Shown in pieces: positions 24,430-32,338 of a DNA stretch of 64,000 nt (position 1 is its first letter; the number at the start of each line of letters is the position of its first letter). A model generated the notes under the pieces. That model was given only the letters and a program-made list of their open reading frames with translations, had not been told where the DNA came from and searched no databases. The position numbers and the translations under genes were made by a program. Source of the stretch: Methanooceanicella nereidis (lineage in GTDB: Archaea > Halobacteriota > Methanocellia > Methanocellales > Methanocellaceae); assembly GCF_021023085.1 (NCBI RefSeq), contig NZ_PGCK01000004.1, positions 186,001-250,000 of the forward strand. The letters are read 5' to 3'.

Positions 24430-25113
24430 ATGGAATCCGTAGTATCGATAAGCAATGTCCGGAAATCATATCTTATGGGCAGGCATGAGCTTGAGGTGTT
24501 GAAGGGTGTTGACCTGAACATCGAAAGAGGAGAGTTCGTGAGCATCATGGGACCTTCAGGAAGCGGTAAAAGCACGCTCATGAACCTGATCGGTTTACTG
24601 GACAGGCCCAGCTCCGGCGAGATAGCGATCAATAGTAAGGTCATTAACGGTTTGAACGACGTCGAGCTGTCACTGTTGAGGGGTAAGGAGATCGGGTTCA
24701 TATTCCAGTCCTTTAACCTTGTCTCAAGGATGACGGCGCTCAAGAACGTGGAACTGCCCATGATATTCCAGAACAAGGACAGGAACGAGAGAACGAATGT
24801 CGCGACCAAAATATTGAAGGAGGTCGGCCTCGGCGATCGTATGACCCATCGCCCCAGTGAGCTGTCAGGCGGCCAGAGGCAGCGTGTGGCTATCGCCCGC
24901 GCCCTGGTGAACGATCCTGCAATATTGCTGGCGGATGAGCCCACCGGCAACCTTGACACCAAGACAGGTGAGGAGATCATGCAGCTTTTCATCGATCTCA
25001 ACAAGAAAGGCAGGACCGTCGTAATGGTCACGCACGATCCCGACGTAGCCTCGTTCAGTAAAAGGATAGTGAGGCTTAAGGACGGAGAGGTAATAGGAGA
25101 CGAAAGGAACTGA
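24430..25113 (+). CDS. ABC transporter ATPase (LolD/MacB type)
   Basis: The 227-residue ATPase has the Walker A GPSGSGKST, signature LSGGQRQRVAIARAL, Walker B LLADEPTGNLD and switch His in MVTHDPD. It groups with the MacB/LolD class that powers FtsX-type permeases. A permease of this class is encoded two genes downstream, so it is the ATPase of that system. It probably drives mechanotransmission or export and not import. The gene is in an operon with PadR, RDD and the secreted protein, spaced by 16-45 bp. Confidence 0.92.
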   Translation: MESVVSISNVRKSYLMGRHELEVLKGVDLNIERGEFVSIMGPSGSGKSTLMNLIGLLDRPSSGEIAINSKVINGLNDVELSLLRGKEIGFIFQSFNLVSRMTALKNVELPMIFQNKDRNERTNVATKILKEVGLGDRMTHRPSELSGGQRQRVAIARALVNDPAILLADEPTGNLDTKTGEEIMQLFIDLNKKGRTVVMVTHDPDVASFSKRIVRLKDGEVIGDERN

Positions 25114-25157
25114 GATCACATCAATATCATAATAATTAAAATGAGGGAGAAATAATA

Positions 25158-26141
25158 ATGAAGTTCAGTTTAAAGTGTTTAAGCATCTTTGTATTATTAG
25201 CAGTTTTATTATCAGTCCCCGCATTCGCGGGTTCGGTCAAGCCTACGCTAGTAGTATTAGGCGATCCGGCGATAAATCCTGGAACTCTTATGGCGGGAGA
25301 TACCGGAGAAATTACCGTGACGATAACAAATTCATTGAAGATCACGACAGCGGGTGAGACTAAGACCACCACGGATACGTATAATTATGGTCCCGGAACT
25401 TCCAATGGTTTAACGACGCCGTCGCATACCCAGACGACGACGACCACAAGCTCGGAGCTACCGGAATCCATACGCCTTGACAAGGTAACGCTATCCTCCG
25501 ACGGACCGGTTCGCGTAGTCTCGCAGTCTTTCGAGAACGTAGGCTACCTGGGGGCCGGCGACATGGCAAAGTTCACCTTCCTCGTCAGAGCCGACAGCAA
25601 TGCACAGGACGGCGTATATTACCTCAAGTTCAAGGTCACTACGGGCGATGAGGCAGTGTTCTTGAATTATCCGGTCCGTGTCGAGGTGGATAATTCGGGT
25701 GTCAAGATGGTTTTGAGCGAGTCTCCGAAGGCTTTCACCACGGTCAAGAAGAGCGTGGTGTTCGACGTGTTCAACCTCAGGTCTAATGGTATCAAGTCTG
25801 TGAGCGTTGTCCCTGTGGGTGACGAGTTCGCGTTCAAGCCTGTCCAGGAGTACATTATCGGGGATATTGGCGCCGGCGAGATGTACACCGTGCAGTTCGA
25901 CGTGTCAAGCAAGAACTCCTCCTACAACGGAAACCCGCAGTTCAAGGTAGTATACAAGAACGGTAACAACTGGCACGAGTCAGAGCCGATGACAGTATAC
26001 GCAGACTCAGTAGATACGCAGAGCAGCGCCTCAAACGCGAATGACCAGACACTGTTATACGTGCTCGGGTTCGTGGGCGTCGCTGCCGTATTATTAGGTC
26101 TTGTATACTTCTTTATGAGGGGTAAGAGGGCGAAGAAGTGA
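25158..26141 (+). CDS. Secreted, C-terminally anchored surface protein of the ABC cluster
   Basis: The 327-residue protein has a signal peptide (FSLKCLSIFVLLAVLLSVPAF region), two beta-rich domains of CARDB/NEW3 type, a Thr-rich stretch (TTTTTTSS-like near residue 95) and a C-terminal membrane helix (LLYVLGFVGVAAVLLGLVYFF) with a basic tail. It probably sits outside the cell with its C-terminus in the membrane. Similar archaeal proteins accompany MacB-like permeases. GAGGGAG precedes its start. It overlaps the permease gene by 4 bp (GTGA), so they are translated together. Confidence 0.8.
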   Translation: MKFSLKCLSIFVLLAVLLSVPAFAGSVKPTLVVLGDPAINPGTLMAGDTGEITVTITNSLKITTAGETKTTTDTYNYGPGTSNGLTTPSHTQTTTTTSSELPESIRLDKVTLSSDGPVRVVSQSFENVGYLGAGDMAKFTFLVRADSNAQDGVYYLKFKVTTGDEAVFLNYPVRVEVDNSGVKMVLSESPKAFTTVKKSVVFDVFNLRSNGIKSVSVVPVGDEFAFKPVQEYIIGDIGAGEMYTVQFDVSSKNSSYNGNPQFKVVYKNGNNWHESEPMTVYADSVDTQSSASNANDQTLLYVLGFVGVAAVLLGLVYFFMRGKRAKK

Positions 26142-27364
26142 AAGCGCTGGACATACTGGGCTATGCGTTCGCGGATTTCGCGAGCAACAAGTTCAAGACG
26201 ATGATGTCCAGCCTGGGCATCATCATAGGTGTCATGGCGATAGTGGTAATGCTTACCTTAGGCGACGGCCTGTACAGCGGAGTAAGCGACCAGTTCGGCG
26301 ATCTTCAGCTCGACACGATGTTCATCCTGCCTATCGACACGAGCGTCCAGCAGGGAACCATGAGCTTCTCGGTGACTATGGCCGAGAAGCCGAAGCCGCC
26401 CGCAAAGTTTACGGATAGGGACGTTAACCTGCTCCGAACAACGGAAGGTGTCAAGGAAGTACAGCCCAAGATATCCGTTAGCGGTAACGTGACCTATGGA
26501 GCGGACAGCCGAAGAGTGACCGTACAGGGAATAATACCGCAGTACGAGGACAAGATGGCCGAGAGTGTCGATAAGGGCAGGTTCCTGTCGCCATCGGATA
26601 AAAATTCCGTCATCCTTGGAAGCAAAGTGGCTAACGGCACATTCGGCAAGGTCATACGGCCGGGATCATACATCACGATATCTAACTTCTATACAGGCGA
26701 GTCGCAGACGTATACTGTAGCCGGAGTATTGAAAGAGATGAACGGCTCCATACTCACTGGCGACCCGAACAGCTATATCTACATGACCACCGAGGGCATC
26801 AAAGGGTTCAGCGACCAGGATACCTACACCGAAATATGGGTGCAGGCAGACAGCGTAGAGACTGCCACAGAGGTTGGCGACAGGGTCAGTGAGACGCTGA
26901 AGAAGTTCCACAGGAACGAAGGCTATACAGTGCTGACGCAAAAAATGTTCGCCAGTGCAATAAACCAGATCTTTGACCTTATAAAATACACTCTGGCAGG
27001 CATCGGCGCCGTATCGCTTCTCGTAGGCGGCATAGGCATCATGAACGTCATGATGCTCACAGTTAAGGAGCGTGTGAAGGAGATAGGCCTTATGAAGGCT
27101 GTCGGCGCGACCACGACTGACGTCAGGCTGATATTCCTGACCGAGTCGGCACTCCTCGGGTTCATCAGCGGCCTGATAGGCGTCGGGATAGCGGTCCTTG
27201 TGGCCGGCATAGTCGGATCGCTCGCCCAGCTGCCCATGGACGCTTCCGCGCAGAACATCCTCTTAGGCATCGCTTTCGGGCTCTTTACGACCACGATAGC
27301 GGGCGTATACCCTGCGAACCAGGCATCTAAACTAGATCCGATAGAGGCGCTCAGGACCGAATAG
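26138..27364 (+). CDS. MacB/FtsX-type ABC permease
   Basis: The 408-residue permease has a membrane helix at the N-terminus (KFKTMMSSLGIIIGVMAIVVMLTL), a large extracellular domain (about residues 40-275), and three further helices in the C-terminal FtsX domain (GIGAVSLLVGGIGIMNVMMLTVKERVKEIG). That is the canonical MacB membrane topology. The GTG start overlaps the stop of the surface-protein gene. Together with the ATPase upstream it should form a mechanotransducing transporter whose substrate is unknown. Confidence 0.9.
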   Translation: MKALDILGYAFADFASNKFKTMMSSLGIIIGVMAIVVMLTLGDGLYSGVSDQFGDLQLDTMFILPIDTSVQQGTMSFSVTMAEKPKPPAKFTDRDVNLLRTTEGVKEVQPKISVSGNVTYGADSRRVTVQGIIPQYEDKMAESVDKGRFLSPSDKNSVILGSKVANGTFGKVIRPGSYITISNFYTGESQTYTVAGVLKEMNGSILTGDPNSYIYMTTEGIKGFSDQDTYTEIWVQADSVETATEVGDRVSETLKKFHRNEGYTVLTQKMFASAINQIFDLIKYTLAGIGAVSLLVGGIGIMNVMMLTVKERVKEIGLMKAVGATTTDVRLIFLTESALLGFISGLIGVGIAVLVAGIVGSLAQLPMDASAQNILLGIAFGLFTTTIAGVYPANQASKLDPIEALRTE

Positions 27365-27410
27365 GTCCGGGCTCCCTCACTTATTTTTAAGAAAAGTATA
27401 TTTCACATTA

Positions 27411-27436
27411 ATGGTAGTGTATTAATGAACTACCAT
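27411..27436. promoter_or_regulatory. Inverted repeat with 10-nt gap, site 1 (TrmB self-site)
   Basis: ATGGTAGT (27411-27418) and ACTACCAT (27429-27436) are perfect complements separated by 10 nt. The right arm overlaps the TrmB start codon at 27435, so binding there would repress the gene. Two more copies of the same layout follow at 29261 and 31827. Confidence 0.7.
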
Positions 27437-28238
27437 GAATAACCTATCGACCAGTCTTATAGAGTCTCTTAAAACCCTGGGACTGACCGAATATGAGGCT
27501 AAAGTGTACTCTGCCCTCGTATTATTCGACAGGACCGAGGTCAAGCAGGTATACGAGTACCTTGACGCCCCCAAGCCGAGCGTATACCAGAGCCTTAAGA
27601 CGCTTATGGATAAAGGGCTGGTTCAGGTAGTTAACGTCAAGCCGGCCATATACAGGGCGACCCCGCCGAAGATAGCTCTTAAGCATATGATGGAGATACA
27701 TAAAAATGCGGAAGAGACGGCCCTGGAAGAGCTGGAAGAGCTCGAGAGGATGAGCGTACAGACGGAAACGCCTGACGTGCTCTGGACACTTTATGGCGAC
27801 GAAAGCATCGAGCACAGCATAGAAGAGCTCTTCACTAAAGCGAATATGTCGGTGAAAGCGATCCTCCCTGACACTCACCTTCACTATCTGGAACTATTAA
27901 GGGATAAGGACATCCCGGCGGACGTTATCGTATTCAGGGAGGATATGACCATCCCGGAAAAGTACGGCCTGAAACATGCGAAAGTCTATAATGCCGTCGA
28001 CATCGACCTGACAGACCTGGCGCCCTTTGCGAAGTATATTTCAAATCTGCCGATACCCATGGAAAATTACAAGAAATTTTTAATGATACTGATCGATAGC
28101 GAAGAGTTCATCTACATTCCGCCTATGCCCGCTACAGTGAGGTCGGGGATAACGTCAAGGAACCCCTTCATCATCGGGCTCATCAGCCTTGTATTCCAGG
28201 CATTGCTTGACCGAACTCCCATCATATACCCGAAATAA
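27435..28238 (+). CDS. TrmB-family transcriptional regulator
   Basis: The 267-residue protein has an N-terminal winged helix (LGLTEYEAKVYSALV, then APKPSVYQSLKTLMDKGLV) typical of TrmB, a coiled-coil linker (LEELEELERM), and a C-terminal phospholipase D-like sensor domain (about residues 115-260). TrmB proteins respond to sugars or metabolites and may repress or activate. An inverted repeat covers its own start codon. Matching repeats stand upstream of DUF2193 and of the 31.9-kb gene cluster, which suggests these are its targets. There is a long 3' gap before the TetR gene. Confidence 0.88.
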   Translation: MNNLSTSLIESLKTLGLTEYEAKVYSALVLFDRTEVKQVYEYLDAPKPSVYQSLKTLMDKGLVQVVNVKPAIYRATPPKIALKHMMEIHKNAEETALEELEELERMSVQTETPDVLWTLYGDESIEHSIEELFTKANMSVKAILPDTHLHYLELLRDKDIPADVIVFREDMTIPEKYGLKHAKVYNAVDIDLTDLAPFAKYISNLPIPMENYKKFLMILIDSEEFIYIPPMPATVRSGITSRNPFIIGLISLVFQALLDRTPIIYPK

Positions 28239-28390
28239 GATTCTTTGGAATATGCCCGACGCTATTTTTCGAGACCGGATACAGTAGAGAGCATGGTCAA
28301 TCAAACATTATACAGCTTGCCGATTTTTTAAACGATAGCTTCCTTCCCGGGATGATTTCCGGGGATAAACTTTTACATGATATGATAATA

Positions 28391-28492
28391 TGTCAATGAC
28401 AGTATGTCAGTGAAAAAGTATGACTGACAACACATCAGTGACACTGTGTCGGTAAAAATTTGTGACTGATAATGTGTCAATGACAGTATGTC
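28391..28492. repeat. Clustered TGTCA/TGACA operator-like repeats
   Basis: Eighteen nucleotides, TGTCAATGACAGTATGTC, occur at 28391-28408 and again at 28475-28492. Related words TGACTGACA, CATCAGTGACA and TGTCGGTAA fill the space between. TGACTGACA also occurs upstream of the TetR gene near 29178. The array sits in the roughly 310-bp spacer between the 3' ends of the TrmB and TetR genes, and no gene was seen there. Confidence 0.6.
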
Positions 28493-28547
28493 GGAAGGAT
28501 ACTATAAAAGGGCCTGATAATAAAAAAAATCGGCTTAAGTATACGTC

Positions 28548-29159
28548 TTAATTCATAAGGCTAAGGCTGCATTTTCTGGCGTTCAAGGCCTTTTTGATCA
28601 GGTTCTCAGCCACCCACATTTTCCTGTAGCGCTCTTCCCAGTCTTTAGAGCGCTTTGCCGAATAGAATGAGTAATATAGCATCACTACCAGCATTTCTGC
28701 CGTCTCCATGGGAAAATCTACCTCAAAAAGCCCTTCTTTCATGCCTTGCTCCACCACTTTCGCCAGCAAAGGTATGATAAGGGCATTAAAATTTCTTTCA
28801 AATTTTTCATGTCTGGCAATACTGCTTTCAAAAATATATTTTTCAAGTGCATCGCCATTATTGCGTAAATTGAAGGAAAGATGGATGATCTCCTGAAGCT
28901 TATCCATCGCGTTGATGTCATTATTATCCGCCACGTTTTTCAGGGCGGACCCGTATCGTTCAAGATACCTGTATATTACGGCTTCAAGTATGTCATCCTT
29001 CGATCGGAAATAATAGTAAAAAGTACCCTGAGCCAGCCCGATTTTCTTGATTATGTCACTTGCCGACGTGTTCTCATACCCTTTTTCGAGGAATAGCTCC
29101 TCTGCGGCGTTAATATAATCCTCCCTTCTTTCTTCAGGATCCTTAGATATCCTTCCCAT
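28548..29159 (-). CDS. TetR/AcrR-family transcriptional regulator
   Basis: The 203-residue protein has the TetR helix-turn-helix (EERREDYINAAEELFLEKGYENTSASDIIKKIGLAQGTFYYYF, split over residues 8-50). The signature GLAQGTFYYYFRSKDDIL marks the recognition helix. The C-terminal ligand domain is helical and not assignable to a ligand. TetR proteins usually repress a neighbouring exporter. Its promoter region contains a TGACTGACA word, shared with the array downstream of the gene. The start is ATG at 29159; DUF2193 is divergent. Confidence 0.9.
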   Translation of the reverse strand: MGRISKDPEERREDYINAAEELFLEKGYENTSASDIIKKIGLAQGTFYYYFRSKDDILEAVIYRYLERYGSALKNVADNNDINAMDKLQEIIHLSFNLRNNGDALEKYIFESSIARHEKFERNFNALIIPLLAKVVEQGMKEGLFEVDFPMETAEMLVVMLYYSFYSAKRSKDWEERYRKMWVAENLIKKALNARKCSLSLMN

Positions 29160-29260
29160 GCTTCTCCTTTGTATAGTGACTGACAGATTATCAATTAAAC
29201 GTATATCATATAATCATATATAATTATTATTATAAAATTAATGTATAATAGTGTACTATA

Positions 29261-29286
29261 ATGGTAGTTTTTTTATTAACTACTCT
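29261..29286. promoter_or_regulatory. Inverted repeat with 10-nt gap, site 2
   Basis: ATGGTAGT (29261-29268), a 10-nt T-rich gap, then ACTACTCT (29279-29286) repeat the arrangement seen over the TrmB start codon, with six of eight right-arm bases matching. It stands in the TetR/DUF2193 divergent spacer, 123 bp upstream of the DUF2193 start. Confidence 0.6.
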
Positions 29287-29408
29287 GGAAAACTATTTTA
29301 TGTTTTATAAAATATATGCTTAATTATAAAGCCCCTGACCTGCGAGCGGGCATGTAATAATGTCGGATATTCAGTGCGGGATGACGGGGCTTGAGAAGGT
29401 GATCGTAC

Positions 29409-30932
29409 ATGGCATCTCAGAAGGCAAAAACGCAAAAGGTTAAAAAAACCGTGAATGACCAGGACATCTACAGCAAGATGGCGGACGAGGCGATAAATGC
29501 CCAGAACGCGGACCTGAAAGCCATAAATGCCAACAGGGGCGGAAAATTCGAGATATCACAGGCAAAGCCATACATAGACGCTGTCAATAAGATGAAGCCA
29601 GCGGGGGTGCAGAGCAAGGAAGTTTTCGACCTCCACGTCCGGTCGGTGAACAGCCACTATGAGATCCTTAAGTCCATGGCTAAGACTATCAGGCCCGAGG
29701 ACGACCCGATGATAGAGCACTACCAGACACCTGCCATTCTGGAGATCCTCTATGAGGAAGACCCCAAATTCAGGAAGTCAGTAGACGTTTTCATTAATGC
29801 GATCGGAAAATCTGAGGCGTTAATAGGAAGGGAATCTGTCAGAAGGTACGGGGGATTTTACGGCCCCACATGCGTCGTTGACTTCGCGTTCGTGCCGGGA
29901 AGCACGGCCAACGTAGTCAACAGGATACTCCAGACGGTCGATATTCCCGTAGAGCATAAGAGAGCCATACTTTCGGCAAAATCATGGGGAATGGACACAT
30001 CCTACGGCATCGGCGGGAAGTTCCAGTCCTCCATAGAGGAGGGCAAGACCGTCGCGAATGCGGTCAAAGATGAGATAAAGACGCTGAAGATGGTCTATGA
30101 CAGCCCTATGGAAGCTCAGGGGAAACTGATGGACGAGGCAAGGCACTCGTCATTTGACGTCAGGAAGTACATGAAGCAATACATGGAAAGGATGAAGCCG
30201 GCGGTGAAAGCTGCCATGGACGCAGGAGTTTTCTATGGCAACATCGTGACAGTTCCGGCTTATTGTGTGGGCGACATCGGACATCACATATCGCAGTCCA
30301 TGTATAACATGACAAAAGATGACATGGTAATGGAGATCATAAACGCGGTCTCGAAAGTAATGGAGAACACGTTAAAAGGGGCTAAAGGCAAGTTCAAGAA
30401 CGAGTACTCGGTGCTCTCGGTCGCCACCGGGGCGACGGCGGCAGCCGCGACTAAGATATTGTGGATGGACGGGTTCACCACCATGATGGTCATCGACCTC
30501 CTGACCAAGAGATTCCACAACCTGGTGCTGACCAACCCCACAAGAAGCCCGGCGGCGGAGCTGCATAATGTCGACTTCATGGACATGATCGAGAGAGGAG
30601 AGCGCATACTTGACCATGAGCCCAGGGGCTCGGGCTGCACTATACAGGGAATACCTGTAGACCTGAGCCCTATCCAAAAGAACGAGGTGGTCATGAACCC
30701 GCAGAGGTACACTTACCCGGGCTGCGGGATCACCGTGAGATTCTCTGCGCTGATGAGGCTCTCGGACTTCCCATGCCTGCTGACCAGCGAGCCTGTGACT
30801 GCGACACTTATGACGAACATCATAGCGCTGCATAAGGACCAGCCTTTCTCGCCCGCAAGGGTTTGCAAGTTTTGTTCAGCAAATTATATCGACTACAAAT
30901 GCGCATATTGTAACTGGAAAGAGGCCGTTTGA
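29409..30932 (+). CDS. DUF2193 protein (methanogen-associated, function unknown)
   Basis: The 507-residue protein has the DUF2193 layout, and I recall the family as methanogen-associated with no assigned reaction. It is mostly helical and soluble, without signal peptide. The C-terminus is a small zinc-ribbon-like motif, C-x2-C-x8-C-x2-C (CKFC then CAYC, about residues 486-501). Other visible motifs are GGFYGPTCVVDFAFVPGS and YPGCGITVRFSAL. A strong ribosome binding site (AAGGTGAT) precedes the ATG at 29409. The aquaporin gene follows 26 bp later. An inverted repeat in its promoter matches the TrmB self-site. Confidence 0.8.
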   Translation: MASQKAKTQKVKKTVNDQDIYSKMADEAINAQNADLKAINANRGGKFEISQAKPYIDAVNKMKPAGVQSKEVFDLHVRSVNSHYEILKSMAKTIRPEDDPMIEHYQTPAILEILYEEDPKFRKSVDVFINAIGKSEALIGRESVRRYGGFYGPTCVVDFAFVPGSTANVVNRILQTVDIPVEHKRAILSAKSWGMDTSYGIGGKFQSSIEEGKTVANAVKDEIKTLKMVYDSPMEAQGKLMDEARHSSFDVRKYMKQYMERMKPAVKAAMDAGVFYGNIVTVPAYCVGDIGHHISQSMYNMTKDDMVMEIINAVSKVMENTLKGAKGKFKNEYSVLSVATGATAAAATKILWMDGFTTMMVIDLLTKRFHNLVLTNPTRSPAAELHNVDFMDMIERGERILDHEPRGSGCTIQGIPVDLSPIQKNEVVMNPQRYTYPGCGITVRFSALMRLSDFPCLLTSEPVTATLMTNIIALHKDQPFSPARVCKFCSANYIDYKCAYCNWKEAV

Positions 30933-30958
30933 GGCTTCAAGTTATTTTTGGTGATATT

Positions 30959-31705
30959 ATGGGGGAAATTAGTCTTTTAAAACGCTCACTAGCTGAGCTT
31001 ATAGGCACATTTACGCTCGTGTTCCTGGGAACGGGAGCCGTCGTCACTGCCGCCCTGTTAATGGATGGCTGGATACCGCTGCTGGAAAATACCTTCAATA
31101 TAGGCTTTGACATATCGTCCTGGCTTGCAATAGGCCTGACCTTTGGCCTTGCTATCGCTGTGATGGCATATGTTTTCGGCCACATTTCGGGAACTCACAT
31201 CAACCCGGCCGTAACGATAGCGCTCTGGGCCACGAAAAGATTCCCGACCAATGACGCCATAGCATACATAGTCGCCCAGCTTATAGGTGCTGCACTGGCA
31301 TCTTTTACCGTGTACTTCATATGGGGCACAAGGTCGCTGGATACCGGGCTTGGCGCTACGGCCATGTTTGACGGGGTCACATACCTGCAGGCTATTGTCG
31401 CAGAGACAGTGTGCACGTTCTTCCTGATGCTGGCCGTGATCGGGGTCGCAGTAGACAAAAGGGCTCCGGCAGGATGGGCGGGCCTTATCATAGGCTTGAC
31501 CGTAGCTATCAGCATAGTGGCAATAGGTAACATATCAGGCGGATCGCTTAACCCTGCCCGTACTTTCGGGCCCTATCTTGCGGATTTCCTGCTTGGCGGA
31601 CAGGATCTCTGGTGGCAATTCCCGATATATGCGATAGGACCGATATTGGGTGCGTTGATCGCCGCGTTCCTGTATGACTATATTGCAGGATCGAGCGCAA
31701 AATAA
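30959..31705 (+). CDS. Aquaporin/MIP-family channel
   Basis: The 248-residue channel has six membrane segments and both NPA boxes (HINPAVTIAL and SLNPARTFGP). The Arg after the second NPA is the selectivity-filter residue. It may pass water, glycerol or another small neutral solute. The start at 30959 with a preceding GGTGAT is preferred to an upstream in-frame start that lies inside DUF2193. The pairing with DUF2193 in one operon is notable, because it suggests a small diffusible substrate or product. A strong terminator follows. Confidence 0.93.
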   Translation: MGEISLLKRSLAELIGTFTLVFLGTGAVVTAALLMDGWIPLLENTFNIGFDISSWLAIGLTFGLAIAVMAYVFGHISGTHINPAVTIALWATKRFPTNDAIAYIVAQLIGAALASFTVYFIWGTRSLDTGLGATAMFDGVTYLQAIVAETVCTFFLMLAVIGVAVDKRAPAGWAGLIIGLTVAISIVAIGNISGGSLNPARTFGPYLADFLLGGQDLWWQFPIYAIGPILGALIAAFLYDYIAGSSAK

Positions 31706-31765
31706 TGGCCTGTAATGATCGAAAGATCAGGTCATTTGATTTTTTAATTTTTTAAATTTTTTTAT
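31704..31765 (+). terminator. Terminator of the DUF2193-aquaporin operon
   Basis: AATGGCCTG and CAGGTCATT-like arms with GATC-GAAA-GATC at the tip form a hairpin just after the stop codon. A long run of T-rich sequence follows to about 31765. Confidence 0.65.
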
Positions 31766-31826
31766 TTAATAGCTATCACTTACTCTTTAAGCCCTGCTTA
31801 CAGTAAACTTTATTATCCTTGGGAAT

Positions 31827-31852
31827 TTAGTAGTATTTTATAAAACTACTAA
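31827..31852. promoter_or_regulatory. Inverted repeat with 10-nt gap, site 3
   Basis: TTAGTAGT (31827-31834) and ACTACTAA (31845-31852) are perfect complements with a 10-nt gap. A TATA-like ATATAAAG lies 16-20 nt downstream, and the start codon of the 31.9-kb gene 33 nt downstream. The position upstream of the TATA box would suit activation. Confidence 0.65.
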
Positions 31853-31884
31853 TGGTCTTAGAAGTTATCATATAAAGTGATAGT

Positions 31885-32328
31885 ATGAGCTTGAACCCGT
31901 TCGTATCGGCCGTAATAGCATTTATATACGCATTAAAGGGAAGGCTGCATTTCCCAAAAGAAAGGATAGGCGATACTGTCGTAATGGATGATGGTGTAAG
32001 GTTCACTATATTCAGGCAGGTAATAGTCGACCCTGAAAAAAGCCGATCCCGATCTCCGGGAGCTACCTTTATCGTAAGGTTCCATGTCGCCGGCATGAAG
32101 CCTGAACAAAATAAGAAGTTTTCCTGGATACCGATGTTCTTCATTTTAGGGCTTCCCGGTTTCAGGTCGAAGCTATGGACGCTGGACGAGAGCACGGGCG
32201 ACTTTCAGGGAATATATGAATGGGACACGGTGAAGGATGCGGAGAATTATGCGGGCTCGTTCGCAATGAGATTCATGACGGGGAGGTCGACCCCCGGTTC
32301 TGTGAGCTACAGGATCATTCCAAAGTGA
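31885..32328 (+). CDS. Unknown protein with possible alpha/beta-barrel fold
   Basis: The 147-residue protein is not recognised. The C-terminal half (LDESTGDFQGIYEWDTVKDAENYAGSF, split by positions) has the wording of dimeric alpha-beta barrel monooxygenase-like or EthD-like proteins. The N-terminus contains one hydrophobic helix (FVSAVIAFIYAL). It lacks a signal peptide cleavage motif. It lies 10 bp before an ABC ATPase gene and in the same operon, so it may be an accessory of that exporter. One of the three inverted repeats stands just upstream. Confidence 0.6.
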   Translation: MSLNPFVSAVIAFIYALKGRLHFPKERIGDTVVMDDGVRFTIFRQVIVDPEKSRSRSPGATFIVRFHVAGMKPEQNKKFSWIPMFFILGLPGFRSKLWTLDESTGDFQGIYEWDTVKDAENYAGSFAMRFMTGRSTPGSVSYRIIPK

Positions 32329-32338
32329 GGGGATAGAG

